Source: Clostridium pasteurianum
GTDB lineage: Bacteria > Bacillota > Clostridia > Clostridiales > Clostridiaceae
NCBI RefSeq assembly: GCF_001705235.1
Contig: NZ_MCGV01000001.1
Span: forward strand, 3,476,181-3,540,180
Direction of reading: 5' to 3'
Length of the DNA stretch: 64,000 nt
The notes beneath the pieces are model-generated. The model did not search any database. It saw only the letters and a program-made list of their open reading frames with translations, and was not told the DNA's origin. The translations under genes were made by a program, and so were the position numbers. Shown piece after piece: positions 17,686 through 26,895 of this stretch. Within the stretch, counting starts at the first letter, position 1; every line of letters begins with the position of its first letter.

Positions 17686-17895
17686 TTATTGATGTGAATC
17701 AAGATACGATTTTAAAGAATTAAAATTTTGCTTATGCACCTGACAGCCTTCATCAAAAAGTGTTTTTAAACTTGAATCTGAACACATACTTGAAAATTGA
17801 TTGAACTTCTTATTTAGAAGTGCTTCGTGAGTTAAATTATCTTTTATTATTTTTAGATTGTTGCTTTCTATTTGTTTGTTTTGAGTACTTAACAT
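17686..17895 (-). CDS. Small helical protein, probable coat-associated partner
   Basis: A 69-residue, mostly helical protein with a strong AGGAGG site before the ATG. Its sequence (NLTHEALLNKKFNQFSSMCS, GCQVHKQNFNSLKSYLDSHQ) has the rhythm of the ferritin-like coat F group but is shorter. It lies 26 bases upstream of the CotF-family gene, same strand. A role in the spore coat is inferred from that pairing only. Confidence 0.65.
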   Translation of the reverse strand: MLSTQNKQIESNNLKIIKDNLTHEALLNKKFNQFSSMCSDSSLKTLFDEGCQVHKQNFNSLKSYLDSHQ

Positions 17896-18030
17896 AATAA
17901 CAATCCTCCTAATTTTTTAATAATCCTACGACAATTATTATTAACATAGACAAATTAAATTATGTATAAATTATGTTAAGACAAAAAATAAAAGCTATGT
18001 TTTAAAAGAATGCTTATATAGGTTTATGCC

Positions 18031-18165
18031 ATTAATGGACTCTAAGAATTGTTTATTTATAATTTGATACCCATTTAGATGCATCATCCTGATGCCTAAA
18101 TGGCTTTGACTGTCCTAGTCAAAATTACGCAAACTATAAATGAACACTCCTAAGAGTCCATAAAT
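18031..18165. repeat. Branched inverted-repeat element with two internal hairpins
   Basis: An outer stem pairs 18031-18066 with 18130-18165 (30 of 36 positions complementary). Inside are two clean hairpins: CCATTTAG/CTAAATGG with GCATC/GATGC (18071-18103), and TTTGACT/AGTCAAA (18105-18123). Their five-base loops are ATCCT and GTCCT. The shape is a three-way junction. It may be a miniature mobile element or a structured RNA. It lies in a 416-base gap (17896-18311) that has no gene I can support. Confidence 0.6.
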
Positions 18166-18218
18166 GACAACACATTATATCAACATTTTTTTAAAAATAG
18201 CTAAGAAGACTAAAGGAA

Positions 18219-18266
18219 GCTATGTTTTAAATAAGTGTAAAAAACAACACTTATTTAAAACATAGC
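18219..18266. repeat. Perfect 20-base inverted repeat, with a half copy at 17994
   Basis: GCTATGTTTTAAATAAGTGT (18219-18238) is followed after 8 bases by its exact complement (18247-18266). A single arm fragment, GCTATGTTTTAAA, recurs at 17994-18006, so the two flank the branched element at 18031-18165. Confidence 0.65.
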
Positions 18267-18271
18267 CAAAA

Positions 18272-18300
18272 TAAAAAAAGCCGTCTTAAAATAAGACAGC
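18272..18300 (-). terminator. Terminator of the STAS-like gene
   Basis: On the minus strand, GCTGTCTTA-TTT-TAAGACGGC is followed by a run of seven T, 11 bases after the stop codon. Confidence 0.85.
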
Positions 18301-18311
18301 AGCAGAAAAAA

Positions 18312-18590
18312 TTAAGATGCTATGGTAGTTCCGTTTATTACTCTATAGTAATCATTTATATTTGCTAAATTTTTAACTTTGATGTGATCTGATATATATT
18401 TTCTATTATTGATATATAACAGTTCGGAAAACAAATTATAGAAAAATGTTGTGGGAACATTTCCTAATCCAGAGAAATCCAAAGTTATATTATCATTTCT
18501 ACCGTCTAAAATGTCCTTCTTAAGCAAAACAGCATCCTGACACGAAAAATTAGTTCCTATTATACTCTTTACATTAATTACTTTTTCCAT
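18312..18590 (-). CDS. STAS-like (DUF4325-type) domain protein
   Basis: A 92-residue protein with the core ITLDFSGLGNVPTTFFYNLF, the pattern of STAS-like DUF4325 domains, which resemble anti-sigma-factor antagonists. Such domains often stand beside histidine-kinase-like partners, but none is here. The frame runs to a TTG at 18605; the ATG at 18590 is preferred, with GGGGGT just upstream. It forms its own unit, ending in a clear terminator. Its function is not known, and a regulatory or sensing role is a guess from the fold. Confidence 0.7.
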   Translation of the reverse strand: MEKVINVKSIIGTNFSCQDAVLLKKDILDGRNDNITLDFSGLGNVPTTFFYNLFSELLYINNRKYISDHIKVKNLANINDYYRVINGTTIAS

Positions 18591-18878
18591 GGCTTTGACC
18601 CCCAATCAAAGATTAAAATAATTTTATCTTCTTTATAAAACTATTATATAACAGTTAAAACCACTTGTCAAACTTTTAACAAATAAATTTTTTGCATTAA
18701 AGTAATATCTTGATTTATTTTATTATATAGTCTAAAATTGCTATTAGAAAGTAAATATAGAGTAACTGTATTAAAGTTTAATTTATACATAATAATTAGA
18801 AGCAGAAAAGTTGTAATATATGTATATTAAGCTGTAAGACGGGGACACTATATGAAAAAATATGGAGGGTTGAAATAT

Positions 18879-20231
18879 ATGTCAGAGTGTTTTAATTTAG
18901 AATTAAAAAATACAAAACCTTATCTCATGGATTCAGAACTAGAAAATTTAAAATCTACGGTTGCAGCAGCCCACAAAAAAGTTCATGAAGGAACTGGTGC
19001 AGGAAATGACTTTTTAGGATGGGTAGATCTTCCCGTAAATTATGATAAAAAGGAATTCCAAAGAATAAAAAAATCAGCTGATAAAATAAGAAATGATTCA
19101 GATGTATTTGTTGTAATAGGTATAGGTGGATCATATTTAGGGGCAAGAGCAGCTATAGAAATGTTTTCACATTCATTTAGTGCAAGCGTTTCTAAAGAAA
19201 AAAGAAAGAGCCCTGAAATATTTTTCTGTGGAAACAATATAAGTTCAACTTATATGGCTGATTTACTTGATGCAGTAGAGGGCAAAGATATATCTGTAAA
19301 TGTAATATCTAAGTCTGGAACTACAACTGAACCAGCAATAGCTTTTAGAATATTTAAAGAATTACTTGAAAAGAAATATGGAAAAGAGGAAGCTAAAAAA
19401 AGAATATTTGCTACAACAGATGCTAAAAAAGGTGCTTTAAAAACTTTAGCAGATAATGAAGGCTATGAAACTTTTGTAGTACCTGATGATGTAGGAGGAA
19501 GATATTCTGTTTTAACAGCAGTTGGACTTTTACCTATAGCAGTTGCAGGTGTAAATATAGATGAAATGATGGAAGGTGCTGCTAAAGCTAGAGAAGTGTA
19601 TTCAGAACCTGATCTTGATAAAAATGAAGCATATCAGTATGCAGCAGCTAGAAATGCACTTTATAATAAGGGCAAAGCCATAGAAATGGTTGTAAATTTT
19701 GAACCTTGTCTTCATTATTTTGGAGAATGGTGGAAGCAATTATTTGGTGAAAGTGAAGGAAAAGATAATAAAGGATTATTCCCTGCAGCAGGAGATTTCT
19801 CAACTGATTTACATTCAATGGGACAATACATACAGCAGGGTAGAAGACATATAATTGAAACTTTCATAAATGTAGTAAAGCCTAGAAGAGAAATATCAAT
19901 AAAGAAAGATGCTGAAAATCTTGATGGATTAAATTTCGTAGCAGATAAGACTATGGATTTTGTTAATAAACAGGCATTTTTGGGAACTGTTTTGGCACAC
20001 CATGATGGCGGAATTCCAGTAATGGTTGTAAATGTTCCAGAACTTACTCCATATTACTTTGGATATATGGTTTATTTCTTTGAAAAGGCATGCAGCATAA
20101 GCGGATATATTTTAGGAGTTAATCCATTTAATCAACCAGGTGTTGAAAAATATAAGAAAAATATGTTTGCTTTACTTGGAAAACCTGGATATGAAAATAT
20201 GACTGAAGAACTTAAAGCAAAGATAAAATAA
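18879..20231 (+). CDS. pgi: Glucose-6-phosphate isomerase
   Basis: It interconverts glucose 6-phosphate and fructose 6-phosphate, taking the product of the maltose phosphorylase/phosphoglucomutase route into glycolysis. Two SIS subdomains are seen, with the family blocks [34 protein letters not shown] (catalytic Glu region) and a C-terminal Lys region around [15 protein letters not shown]. At 450 residues it is the short Gram-positive form. The frame opens at 18852, but GGAGGG at 18864-18869 is placed for the ATG at 18879, which also gives the standard N-terminus. It ends in a strong bidirectional terminator. Confidence 0.96.
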   Translation: MSECFNLELKNTKPYLMDSELENLKSTVAAAHKKVHEGTGAGNDFLGWVDLPVNYDKKEFQRIKKSADKIRNDSDVFVVIGIGGSYLGARAAIEMFSHSFSASVSKEKRKSPEIFFCGNNISSTYMADLLDAVEGKDISVNVISKSGTTTEPAIAFRIFKELLEKKYGKEEAKKRIFATTDAKKGALKTLADNEGYETFVVPDDVGGRYSVLTAVGLLPIAVAGVNIDEMMEGAAKAREVYSEPDLDKNEAYQYAAARNALYNKGKAIEMVVNFEPCLHYFGEWWKQLFGESEGKDNKGLFPAAGDFSTDLHSMGQYIQQGRRHIIETFINVVKPRREISIKKDAENLDGLNFVADKTMDFVNKQAFLGTVLAHHDGGIPVMVVNVPELTPYYFGYMVYFFEKACSISGYILGVNPFNQPGVEKYKKNMFALLGKPGYENMTEELKAKIK

Positions 20232-20242
20232 TATAATTGTAA

Positions 20243-20283
20243 AAGTGATGAAATTAACAAGCTTGTTAATTTCATCACTTTTA
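20243..20283. terminator. Bidirectional terminator between pgi and pullulanase
   Basis: A perfect 19-base palindrome (20243-20261 with 20262-20280, centred on AAGCTT) has A residues on one side and T residues on the other. It serves the two converging genes. Confidence 0.85.
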
Positions 20284-20313
20284 TTTTAACTGTTTCTAAT
20301 ATATTACTTTGAT

Positions 20314-22476
20314 TTAAAATATAGATTTAAGGTTAAAACTTTTATCTCTATATAAAATATTTACACTCAAGCCTTCAGCAGTATATTTTTCAGATACTTT
20401 TCCAAGATTTGAATTTCCAGCGGTATACTTATTAATACATACATCCCAGCTACTTTTAAGTGGTATTTCAATGGGGTTAATGTTTGCATTATAGATTATC
20501 ATTATATCATTTAGATTGTCATTATTAGCATGATTTTTAAGTACATAGCCTACAGAATTTGGAGGCATATTGTTTAAAACCTGTATATGTTCTTTTAATT
20601 GATAGGTAGAAGTAAATCTAAGTGCGGGGTGTGATTTTCTAAAAGCTATAAGTCCTTTCACATAATTTACTAAACTTTCGTATTTATCACGTCTTTCCCA
20701 ATCTATCCAGTTGATTTCTTTTGGTGCGTTAAAACTATTGCCAATACCGTTTTTAGTTCTTGCAAATTCAACACCGCATTGAAGGAAAGGGATGCCCTGT
20801 GAGGTTAAAATTATTCCAAGAGCAAATTTAATTCTATCTGTACGGATGACTTCATTATCTTGAGGATTCGACGCGCATAACTTATCGTATAAAGTATTGC
20901 CATCATGACAGGAAATATAATTTATAGATTGATTAGGAGATAAAAACATTTTACTAAATGAGAAGGTATTAAATGTACCACCTAAAGATGTATATAATAT
21001 TTTTTCTTCTAAATTAGGCTTACCGCTTATAAAACCTGTATCTGATATATTGAAGACACTTCCCTTTAAAGCATCACGTATAACATCATTGAAATATCCT
21101 ATTTTAGGCATTTTAGACGAATTTGATATTATTGCTTTTTTATCTTGTGGAAGGCTAGTATTTAAGTCCCAGCCTTCACCATAAAGCATTATGGTTTTAT
21201 CTATTTTACTTAGTTCCTCTCTTATTTTATTCATTGTATCTGTATCATGAAGTCCCATAAGATCAAATCTGAATCCATCGATATGGTATTCTTTAATCCA
21301 ATATCTAATGGAATCCATTATGAATTTTTGAAACATGTAATTTTCAGAAGCAGTATCATTTCCACAGCCGCTTCCATTGGAAAAACCATTATCATCATTT
21401 CGTCTTAAATAGTATTCAGGAAATAATTTTTCAAAGCTATTTTCTTTTGAGTTCCATAGGTGATTAAAAACTACATCCATATTTACACATATGCCGTTTT
21501 TGTGGAGCGTTTTTATTAAAGTTTTAAGTTCAAAAATTCTACATTTAGGATCATAAGGATTTGTTGCATAAATTCCCTCTGGAACATTGTAATTTTGCGG
21601 ATCATACCCCCAATTATAGGTTGATGGATTTTCTTCATCTACGCTTCTGTAGGAAAAATCAAATATAGGCATTATTTGAACGTGAGTTACTCCTAAGTCC
21701 TTCAAATAAGTAATTCCTGTTGGAACATTATTTGCAGTTTTTGAATTTTCCTCACAAAGGCCTAAGTATTTTCCAGCATGACTAATACCACTGTTCGGAT
21801 TTATTGAAATGTCATAAATATTCATCTCATATAGTATGGCATCCGTAAAAGATTTAATGTTACGTGGTGAAGTATCTTCATTCCAGTTAGGAGGATTTGT
21901 TACGGAAAGATCAATTATGGCACCCTTTAATCCATTTATGCCAACTGCTTTTGCGTAAGGGTCTACTACTTCTTTAGTTTCGTTATAGATTGTAACTTCA
22001 TAGGTGTAATAAAACATATTAAAATCACCTTTTAAAGTTATTTCCCATAAACCTCTAGTTTCATTTAGTTTTATAGAAGTAGGTGCTTCACTTGATTTTG
22101 AATCTTCAGTTTTATATAGTAGGAGATTTATGTTAGATGCACCAGGAGACCAAACCCTAAAGGTAGTTTTCTCCTTTGAGTAAATAGCGCCTAGTTTTCC
22201 GTGATAGGCATATTTATCATTAAATTCTTTAGTACTAAATAGTTTGAAGTAACTGCATTTTATTGTCATAGAATCATAACATACATAATAATTCTCTTTT
22301 ATGTTAATATTGTCTACACAAAGACATACTGTGTTACCTGATATTTTATATTCATTTATTTTAACAAAAGTACCATTGCTTTTAAGTGTAATCTTGGATA
22401 AAAGAAATGAGTTAAAATCATCAAATTTAAATTGGATTTCATTAAATTTGGTGATTAATGCATTATAAATATTCAT
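20314..22476 (-). CDS. pulA: Type I pullulanase (cytoplasmic)
   Basis: It hydrolyses alpha-1,6 branch points in branched maltodextrins. An N-terminal all-beta region and a CBM48-like domain (around KTTFRVWSPGASNINLLLY) precede a GH13 barrel. The type I pullulanase signature YNWGYDPQNYN is present. GH13 regions follow as DVVFNH, GFRFDLMG, YGEGWD and SCHDG. At 720 residues it is the usual size. There is no signal peptide, so it acts on internalised dextrins, complementing the two glucosidases at 5-9 kb. GGAGG precedes the ATG. It is a monocistronic leftward gene. Confidence 0.94.
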   Translation of the reverse strand: MNIYNALITKFNEIQFKFDDFNSFLLSKITLKSNGTFVKINEYKISGNTVCLCVDNINIKENYYVCYDSMTIKCSYFKLFSTKEFNDKYAYHGKLGAIYSKEKTTFRVWSPGASNINLLLYKTEDSKSSEAPTSIKLNETRGLWEITLKGDFNMFYYTYEVTIYNETKEVVDPYAKAVGINGLKGAIIDLSVTNPPNWNEDTSPRNIKSFTDAILYEMNIYDISINPNSGISHAGKYLGLCEENSKTANNVPTGITYLKDLGVTHVQIMPIFDFSYRSVDEENPSTYNWGYDPQNYNVPEGIYATNPYDPKCRIFELKTLIKTLHKNGICVNMDVVFNHLWNSKENSFEKLFPEYYLRRNDDNGFSNGSGCGNDTASENYMFQKFIMDSIRYWIKEYHIDGFRFDLMGLHDTDTMNKIREELSKIDKTIMLYGEGWDLNTSLPQDKKAIISNSSKMPKIGYFNDVIRDALKGSVFNISDTGFISGKPNLEEKILYTSLGGTFNTFSFSKMFLSPNQSINYISCHDGNTLYDKLCASNPQDNEVIRTDRIKFALGIILTSQGIPFLQCGVEFARTKNGIGNSFNAPKEINWIDWERRDKYESLVNYVKGLIAFRKSHPALRFTSTYQLKEHIQVLNNMPPNSVGYVLKNHANNDNLNDIMIIYNANINPIEIPLKSSWDVCINKYTAGNSNLGKVSEKYTAEGLSVNILYRDKSFNLKSIF

Positions 22477-22562
22477 TATTTCCTCCGTATTAAAATTATT
22501 TGTTGATTAATTAGCTACATATATATATAATATAAAAAATAGTGTGAAAAGTAAATAATTAT

Positions 22563-22590
22563 ATGACAAATTATGGGAATGTAGTATAAT
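22563..22590 (+). promoter_or_regulatory. Probable promoter of the triple-tyrosine-type repeat protein
   Basis: ATGACA at 22563-22568 and TATAAT at 22585-22590 have a 16-base spacer. The leader of about 100 bases contains a stem (ATGTGTAAAT with ATTTACATAT near 22619-22655). Confidence 0.5.
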
Positions 22591-22700
22591 ATAAGAGGAA
22601 GTAGTTTGACTTGTGCATTATGTGTAAATGAGTACTAAAAAATTTACATATATGTTTTGGGGTTTAACGTGCTTATACTCAAATTTCAGGGGATGATTTT

Positions 22701-24701
22701 ATGAGCAATTTTTTTATTGAATTTGATAAAGAAAGCCCACAAAAAAAACATGAAGAGGTAAAAATATCTGTAAAAGGAACAGAGGAAAACCAATTCTTAT
22801 ATAAGTTCATTGAGGGTTCTCATGGTAAGTGGAACATACTTAAAGATTTTTCAGAAGATACTGAAATTATATGGACTCCAGAAGAAGATGGAGTTTATAC
22901 AATAATGGTGCAGATATCACAGGATGGTGGGAAGTCATTTGAATTTGTGCTGAAAGAGGATTATATAATAGGTGATATGTATAAAAATATTATTAAGGCT
23001 CTTATTGTTGATAAAAAGAATTTGATTTTGGGCGAAAAATTAAATGCTAGAATTGACACTGTATTAGATAAAGACATACTTTATAGGTATTTTATAAAGC
23101 ATGATTCAGACATGAAAATTTTAAGGGATTATGGATGCAAGAATGACATATCATGGACACCTTCTAGAGCGGGAAAATATACTCTTGTAGCTCAGTGTAA
23201 GAAAGCAGACTCTGTTAGGGAATTTGACTCAGAGAAAGAAGTAGAATATGAAGTCAAGGGGACAAACAAAGTTCAGATAAGGAATTTTGTGTGCCTTAAT
23301 GAAGAGCTTTTTTCTGGCAGTGAAATTACATTTGAAATTGAGGCAGTTCATGAAGATAATAGAATGATTTTATATAAATTCATGAAGATGGATGAGGATG
23401 GAAGTGTAAAATGTCTTCAGGATTATTCTACAAAAAAAATACTAACCTATACCGAAAATGGTTTTGGAGATTTTAAGATATTATGTTTTGCAAAAGACAT
23501 GTATTCTCAAAATGAATTTGATGATAGAGCACTTATAAGTTATAATGTGAAAAAATATAGAGAAGTAAAAATTGAGAGTTTTACTACTGATTTAAGTTCA
23601 CCACAGCTTATAAAAACCAATGTGAATTTGAAGGCAGTGGTATCTGGTGGAAAAAAGCTTCTTTATAGGTATGTTATTGAAGGGCAAGGTAATGAGGATA
23701 GTGGGTACATATATGATAATACATATGTATGGAAAGGCAGTGAACCAGGAAAATATACTCTTACTCTTTTTGTAAAGGATGAATCATGTAATGATAGTTA
23801 TGAGGATACTAAAAAAATAAGTTTTGTAATTGACAAAATAAAGCGTGAACCTGTTAAAATAAATGGAGTTGATATTGATACTGAAAATGAGATTTTAATT
23901 GGAAAGACTGCAAGAATAAAGGTTAATGCAGAAGGCGGATTTAAATTAAAGTATGGATTCTCTATAGAAAGAGATGGTAAAAGAGTAGGAAAATTAGATT
24001 ATGCAGAATCAAATGTAATAAAGTTCAAGTCAAATACTCCTGGTATATATAAAGTGGATGTATATGTAAAGGATAAATACTCCGACAAGGATTATGATGT
24101 GCACGATGAAATTTATCTAAAGGTACTAGAATACATGCCGGCATTTATAGATTATGTGCTTATTAATAATAGTAATTATTATATGGTAGGAAATAGAGTA
24201 GATATTAATACAATATTAAAAAATACTAAAAATTCACTTATAAGATTTGTACTTAAGGTAGATGGCAGAATGATTCAAGATACAAAATATAAAGATTCCA
24301 AGCAATTTATGTTTATACCTAAAAGTCCTGGAAAATATACAATTGATGTGTTTGCAAGGAGTAAGAGAAGCAGTGAAAAATACGATAGTAAAAAGACATT
24401 AAGCTTTTTTGTACATGAATTTCTTCCTATAACAGATACTAAAATTTTATGTGATAAGTCAAATCCAGAGGTTAATGAAACTGTGACTTTTAGGGTTAAA
24501 TGTAATGGTGGAAAAGAAAATTTATATGAGTTTTATCTTATGGAAAATGGCGAATGGAAACTTATGCAAAAATACAGTAGAAAAAATTTTTACTCTTTTA
24601 TGATATTTAATAGTGGAAGATATAGAGTTTTAGTTTTATGCAAAAGTCAATTTAGTAAATGTTCCTATGAAGATTATGATATAATAGAATTATACGTATG
24701 A
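22701..24701 (+). CDS. Seven-repeat Y_Y_Y (triple tyrosine) type beta-domain protein
   Basis: A 666-residue protein built of seven tandem units of about 95 residues (about 1-95, 96-188, 189-286, 287-380, 381-478, 479-574, 575-666). Each has the pattern of a beta-sandwich: a start strand, then LYKF or LYRY, then L-x-DYS, a W/F-TP turn, G-x-Y-T/K and a final AKD-S-x-x-x-FD block. This matches the Y_Y_Y domain seen outside membranes in sensor proteins and in clostridial multi-repeat proteins. There is no signal peptide or membrane segment, so it is either cytosolic or exported without a classical signal. AGGGGATG precedes the ATG. The lytic transglycosylase follows 103 bases later. Its function is unknown to me. 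Confidence 0.8.
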   Translation: MSNFFIEFDKESPQKKHEEVKISVKGTEENQFLYKFIEGSHGKWNILKDFSEDTEIIWTPEEDGVYTIMVQISQDGGKSFEFVLKEDYIIGDMYKNIIKALIVDKKNLILGEKLNARIDTVLDKDILYRYFIKHDSDMKILRDYGCKNDISWTPSRAGKYTLVAQCKKADSVREFDSEKEVEYEVKGTNKVQIRNFVCLNEELFSGSEITFEIEAVHEDNRMILYKFMKMDEDGSVKCLQDYSTKKILTYTENGFGDFKILCFAKDMYSQNEFDDRALISYNVKKYREVKIESFTTDLSSPQLIKTNVNLKAVVSGGKKLLYRYVIEGQGNEDSGYIYDNTYVWKGSEPGKYTLTLFVKDESCNDSYEDTKKISFVIDKIKREPVKINGVDIDTENEILIGKTARIKVNAEGGFKLKYGFSIERDGKRVGKLDYAESNVIKFKSNTPGIYKVDVYVKDKYSDKDYDVHDEIYLKVLEYMPAFIDYVLINNSNYYMVGNRVDINTILKNTKNSLIRFVLKVDGRMIQDTKYKDSKQFMFIPKSPGKYTIDVFARSKRSSEKYDSKKTLSFFVHEFLPITDTKILCDKSNPEVNETVTFRVKCNGGKENLYEFYLMENGEWKLMQKYSRKNFYSFMIFNSGRYRVLVLCKSQFSKCSYEDYDIIELYV

Positions 24702-24804
24702 TATATGCTTTATGTAAATAAATTTAACAGGTTTATCTATATAAAGAATTATATGATTAAAACGATAACTAATAAAGTATAAAATTCATTTGAGAGGTGA
24801 TATT

Positions 24805-25500
24805 GTGGCTGTAAGCAATGATTCTAATGTCCAAAATGCTCAAAGATTATTGGAGCTTCAGATGATGTATCAGATGTTTCAAAGTTCGACATCCAGTATG
24901 TCAGGTGATAGTAGTAGCGGTGGATATAATATTAATCCATTTGAAATGGTAATGAGCAGTCTTATGAGTTCCATAGAGCAACCTGATGGTACATTTGATT
25001 CAAGTAAATTGGATAGTATATTTGGTGATAGTGATTTAAGTAATCTTGGGTATAATAAGGGCTATAATATGAATACGAATAAATCAATTGAGTATGCTAA
25101 AAATACTATTAATTCGGGAAATGTTTCTATAGATCAGGCAGTAGATGCAGCATCGAAAAAATATGGCGTAGATAAGAAACTTATAATGTCTGTAATAAGG
25201 CAGGAGTCTGATTTTGATCCTAACTCAACTTCTGGTGCGGGAGCAGAGGGATTAATGCAGCTTATGCCTGGTACAGCAAGTGAACTAGGAGTATCTAATC
25301 CTTATGATGTTAGTCAAAATGTAGATGGTGGAACTAAATATCTTAAAGAACTTTTAAATAAGTTCTCGGATATGAAGCTTGCGGTTGCAGCTTATAATGC
25401 TGGTCCGGGAGCAGTTCAAAATAGTGGTGGTAACATAAGTAAACTTCCGTCTGAGACTAGAAATTATGTTTCTAAAGTTTTAGGATATTATAATTCGTAA
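24805..25500 (+). CDS. Lytic transglycosylase (SLT domain)
   Basis: It cleaves peptidoglycan glycan strands, forming 1,6-anhydro ends. The C-terminal half (about 110-230) is an SLT domain with catalytic E134 in RQESDFDPNS, then GLMQLMPGTA and AVAAYNAGPGAV. The first 100 residues are Ser/Asn/Gly-rich and have no signal peptide, as in several clostridial SLT proteins of this type. The start is GTG at 24805, with AGAGGTGA five bases before it; a TTG at 24790 overlaps that site. At 231 residues it is full length. The route of export is unclear. Confidence 0.9.
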   Translation: MAVSNDSNVQNAQRLLELQMMYQMFQSSTSSMSGDSSSGGYNINPFEMVMSSLMSSIEQPDGTFDSSKLDSIFGDSDLSNLGYNKGYNMNTNKSIEYAKNTINSGNVSIDQAVDAASKKYGVDKKLIMSVIRQESDFDPNSTSGAGAEGLMQLMPGTASELGVSNPYDVSQNVDGGTKYLKELLNKFSDMKLAVAAYNAGPGAVQNSGGNISKLPSETRNYVSKVLGYYNS

Positions 25501-25507
25501 AATAATT

Positions 25508-25546
25508 TCCCATAGAAAAATATATTAGTTTTCTATGGGATTTTTA
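25508..25546 (+). terminator. Terminator after the lytic transglycosylase gene
   Basis: CCCATAGAAAA (25509-25519) pairs exactly with TTTTCTATGGG (25529-25539) and is followed by ATTTTT. The next gene starts only 25 bases later, so some read-through is likely. Confidence 0.75.
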
Positions 25547-25570
25547 ATATATCAAAGGAAAGGAAAAAAT

Positions 25571-26296
25571 ATGGAGAGATTGGATAAAGTTATATCAAAT
25601 ATGGGGTACGGATCTAGAAAAGATGTTAAAAAGATAATAAAGAGTGGAAGAGTTCAAATAAATGGCATCGTTATAAAAAATAATAATGAGCAAATAGATC
25701 CTGAAAATTCCATTATAAAAATAAATGGTGAAGAAGTAGCATATAAGAAATACATATATTTAATGATGAATAAACCAGATGGAGTAATTTCTGCAACTTT
25801 TGATGACCATGATGAAACAGTAATAGACATTCTAGAGGTTCAGCATCAATCCTTTAATCCATTTCCCATAGGTAGATTAGATAAGGACACTGTGGGACTT
25901 CTTTTTTTAACTAATGATGGGAACTTAAATCATAGATTGATATCACCTAAGTGGCATGTTAACAAAGTATATTATGCGAAAATAAATTCCGCTGTTGATC
26001 AAGGTGACATTGATGCTTTTAAGGATGGTATAGTTCTTGACGATGGATATAAGTGCATGAGTGCTGGACTTGAAATTTTAAATAACTTAGAAAACGAAGC
26101 AGAAGTTAAGGTTACCATAAAAGAAGGAAAATATCATCAGGTTAAAAGAATGTTTGAGGCTTTAGGCAAAAAGGTTACTTATCTTAAGAGAACAAGTTTT
26201 GGAGGTATAAAGCTTGATGAAAACCTTGAAGAGGGAGAGTACAGAGAACTTACAGAAGACGAATTAAAAAAAATAAGAGAAAAGGTCAAAATGTGA
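25571..26296 (+). CDS. rsuA: 16S rRNA pseudouridine(516) synthase, RsuA family
   Basis: It converts a uridine in rRNA to pseudouridine; the RsuA type acts on 16S position 516. An S4 RNA-binding domain covers 1-60 (RLDKVISNMGYGSRKDVKK). The catalytic domain follows, with the family motif GRLDKDTVGLLFLTNDG and catalytic D104. At 242 residues it fits RsuA/RluB/RluE. The frame opens at 25535, but AAAGGAAAGG lies ahead of the ATG at 25571. RsuA is preferred over RluB because of the shorter length and the KPDGVISA block. It is probably its own unit. Confidence 0.88.
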   Translation: MERLDKVISNMGYGSRKDVKKIIKSGRVQINGIVIKNNNEQIDPENSIIKINGEEVAYKKYIYLMMNKPDGVISATFDDHDETVIDILEVQHQSFNPFPIGRLDKDTVGLLFLTNDGNLNHRLISPKWHVNKVYYAKINSAVDQGDIDAFKDGIVLDDGYKCMSAGLEILNNLENEAEVKVTIKEGKYHQVKRMFEALGKKVTYLKRTSFGGIKLDENLEEGEYRELTEDELKKIREKVKM

Positions 26297-26346
26297 TTTG
26301 AATTTTTACGTTAACAATTTATTTATAATAAAGTTTAAATCTACTA

Positions 26347-26375
26347 TTGATTTTTTTAAAACTGTTTACTATAAT
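26347..26375 (+). promoter_or_regulatory. Promoter of a candidate small RNA
   Basis: TTGATT at 26347-26352 and TATAAT at 26370-26375 are separated by 17 bases. No reading frame follows before a terminator, so the transcript would be a short RNA starting near 26382. Confidence 0.6.
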
Positions 26376-26381
26376 AGGAAT

Positions 26382-26460
26382 GTAAGATAAATAAAAAGAA
26401 TGAATAGCCCCCTTTTTATTTATTATGACAGCCCAGCCCCAAGGGCTGTCTTTTATTTTG
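26382..26460 (+). ncRNA. Candidate small RNA with two C-rich hairpin loops
   Basis: The predicted transcript of about 75 bases has two hairpins. Hairpin 1 pairs 26387-26398 with 26412-26423 (12 perfect pairs) and has a loop ending AGCCCC. Hairpin 2 pairs GACAGCCC (26427-26434) with GGGCTGTC (26443-26450), has the loop AGCCCCAA and is followed by TTTTATTTT, an intrinsic terminator. C-rich loops that pair with GGAGG ribosome sites are known in Firmicute regulatory RNAs such as staphylococcal Rsa and Listeria LhrC RNAs. Whether this one is expressed is not known. The rest of the gap 26297-26585 holds no gene. Confidence 0.5.
26427..26460 (+). terminator. Intrinsic terminator at 26.44 kb
   Basis: An 8-base GC-rich stem (GACAGCCC/GGGCTGTC) with an 8-base loop is followed by TTTTATTTT. 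It ends either the candidate small RNA or read-through from rsuA. Confidence 0.88.
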
Positions 26461-26585
26461 CTTATTATTATTTAAATAAAGCTGCATTATATTAAGATTT
26501 AAGGTGAAAATGGTAAAAAACTTTTGTGGAATTTTTAAATAAATAATGATAAAATTATGCTATAGTTTTGAAAGAGGTGTGTACC

Positions 26586-26885
26586 ATGTCCCAATTTGAA
26601 TCAAAATTACAAAGTGAAACTGTAGATTTTTTATGTGATGCAATATTAACTCTAAAAAACAGAGAAGAATGTTATAGATTTTTTGATGATATTTTTACTA
26701 TAAATGAAATTAAAACTATAGAACAAAGACTTCAGGTAGCTAAGATGCTGAAGGGAAAACATACATATTCTGATATTTCAGATAAAACAGGAGCAAGTAC
26801 GGCAACTATAAGTAGGGTAAATCGGTGCATTAATTATGGCAGTGATGGATATAATATAGTTTTAAAAAGATTAAAAAATAAATGA
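26586..26885 (+). CDS. yerC: YerC/YecD family TrpR-like DNA-binding protein
   Basis: A 99-residue helix-turn-helix protein of the TrpR superfamily. The core EIKTIEQRLQVAKMLKGKHTYSDIS and GASTATISRVNRC form the DNA-binding helices. This family is widespread in Firmicutes beside pcrA, but its regulon is not defined in general. The frame opens at TTG 26568, which overlaps the AAAGAGGTG ribosome site; the ATG at 26586 is the start. It is followed by a terminator and then pcrA. Confidence 0.88.
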   Translation: MSQFESKLQSETVDFLCDAILTLKNREECYRFFDDIFTINEIKTIEQRLQVAKMLKGKHTYSDISDKTGASTATISRVNRCINYGSDGYNIVLKRLKNK

Positions 26886-26895
26886 TATATAAGTA

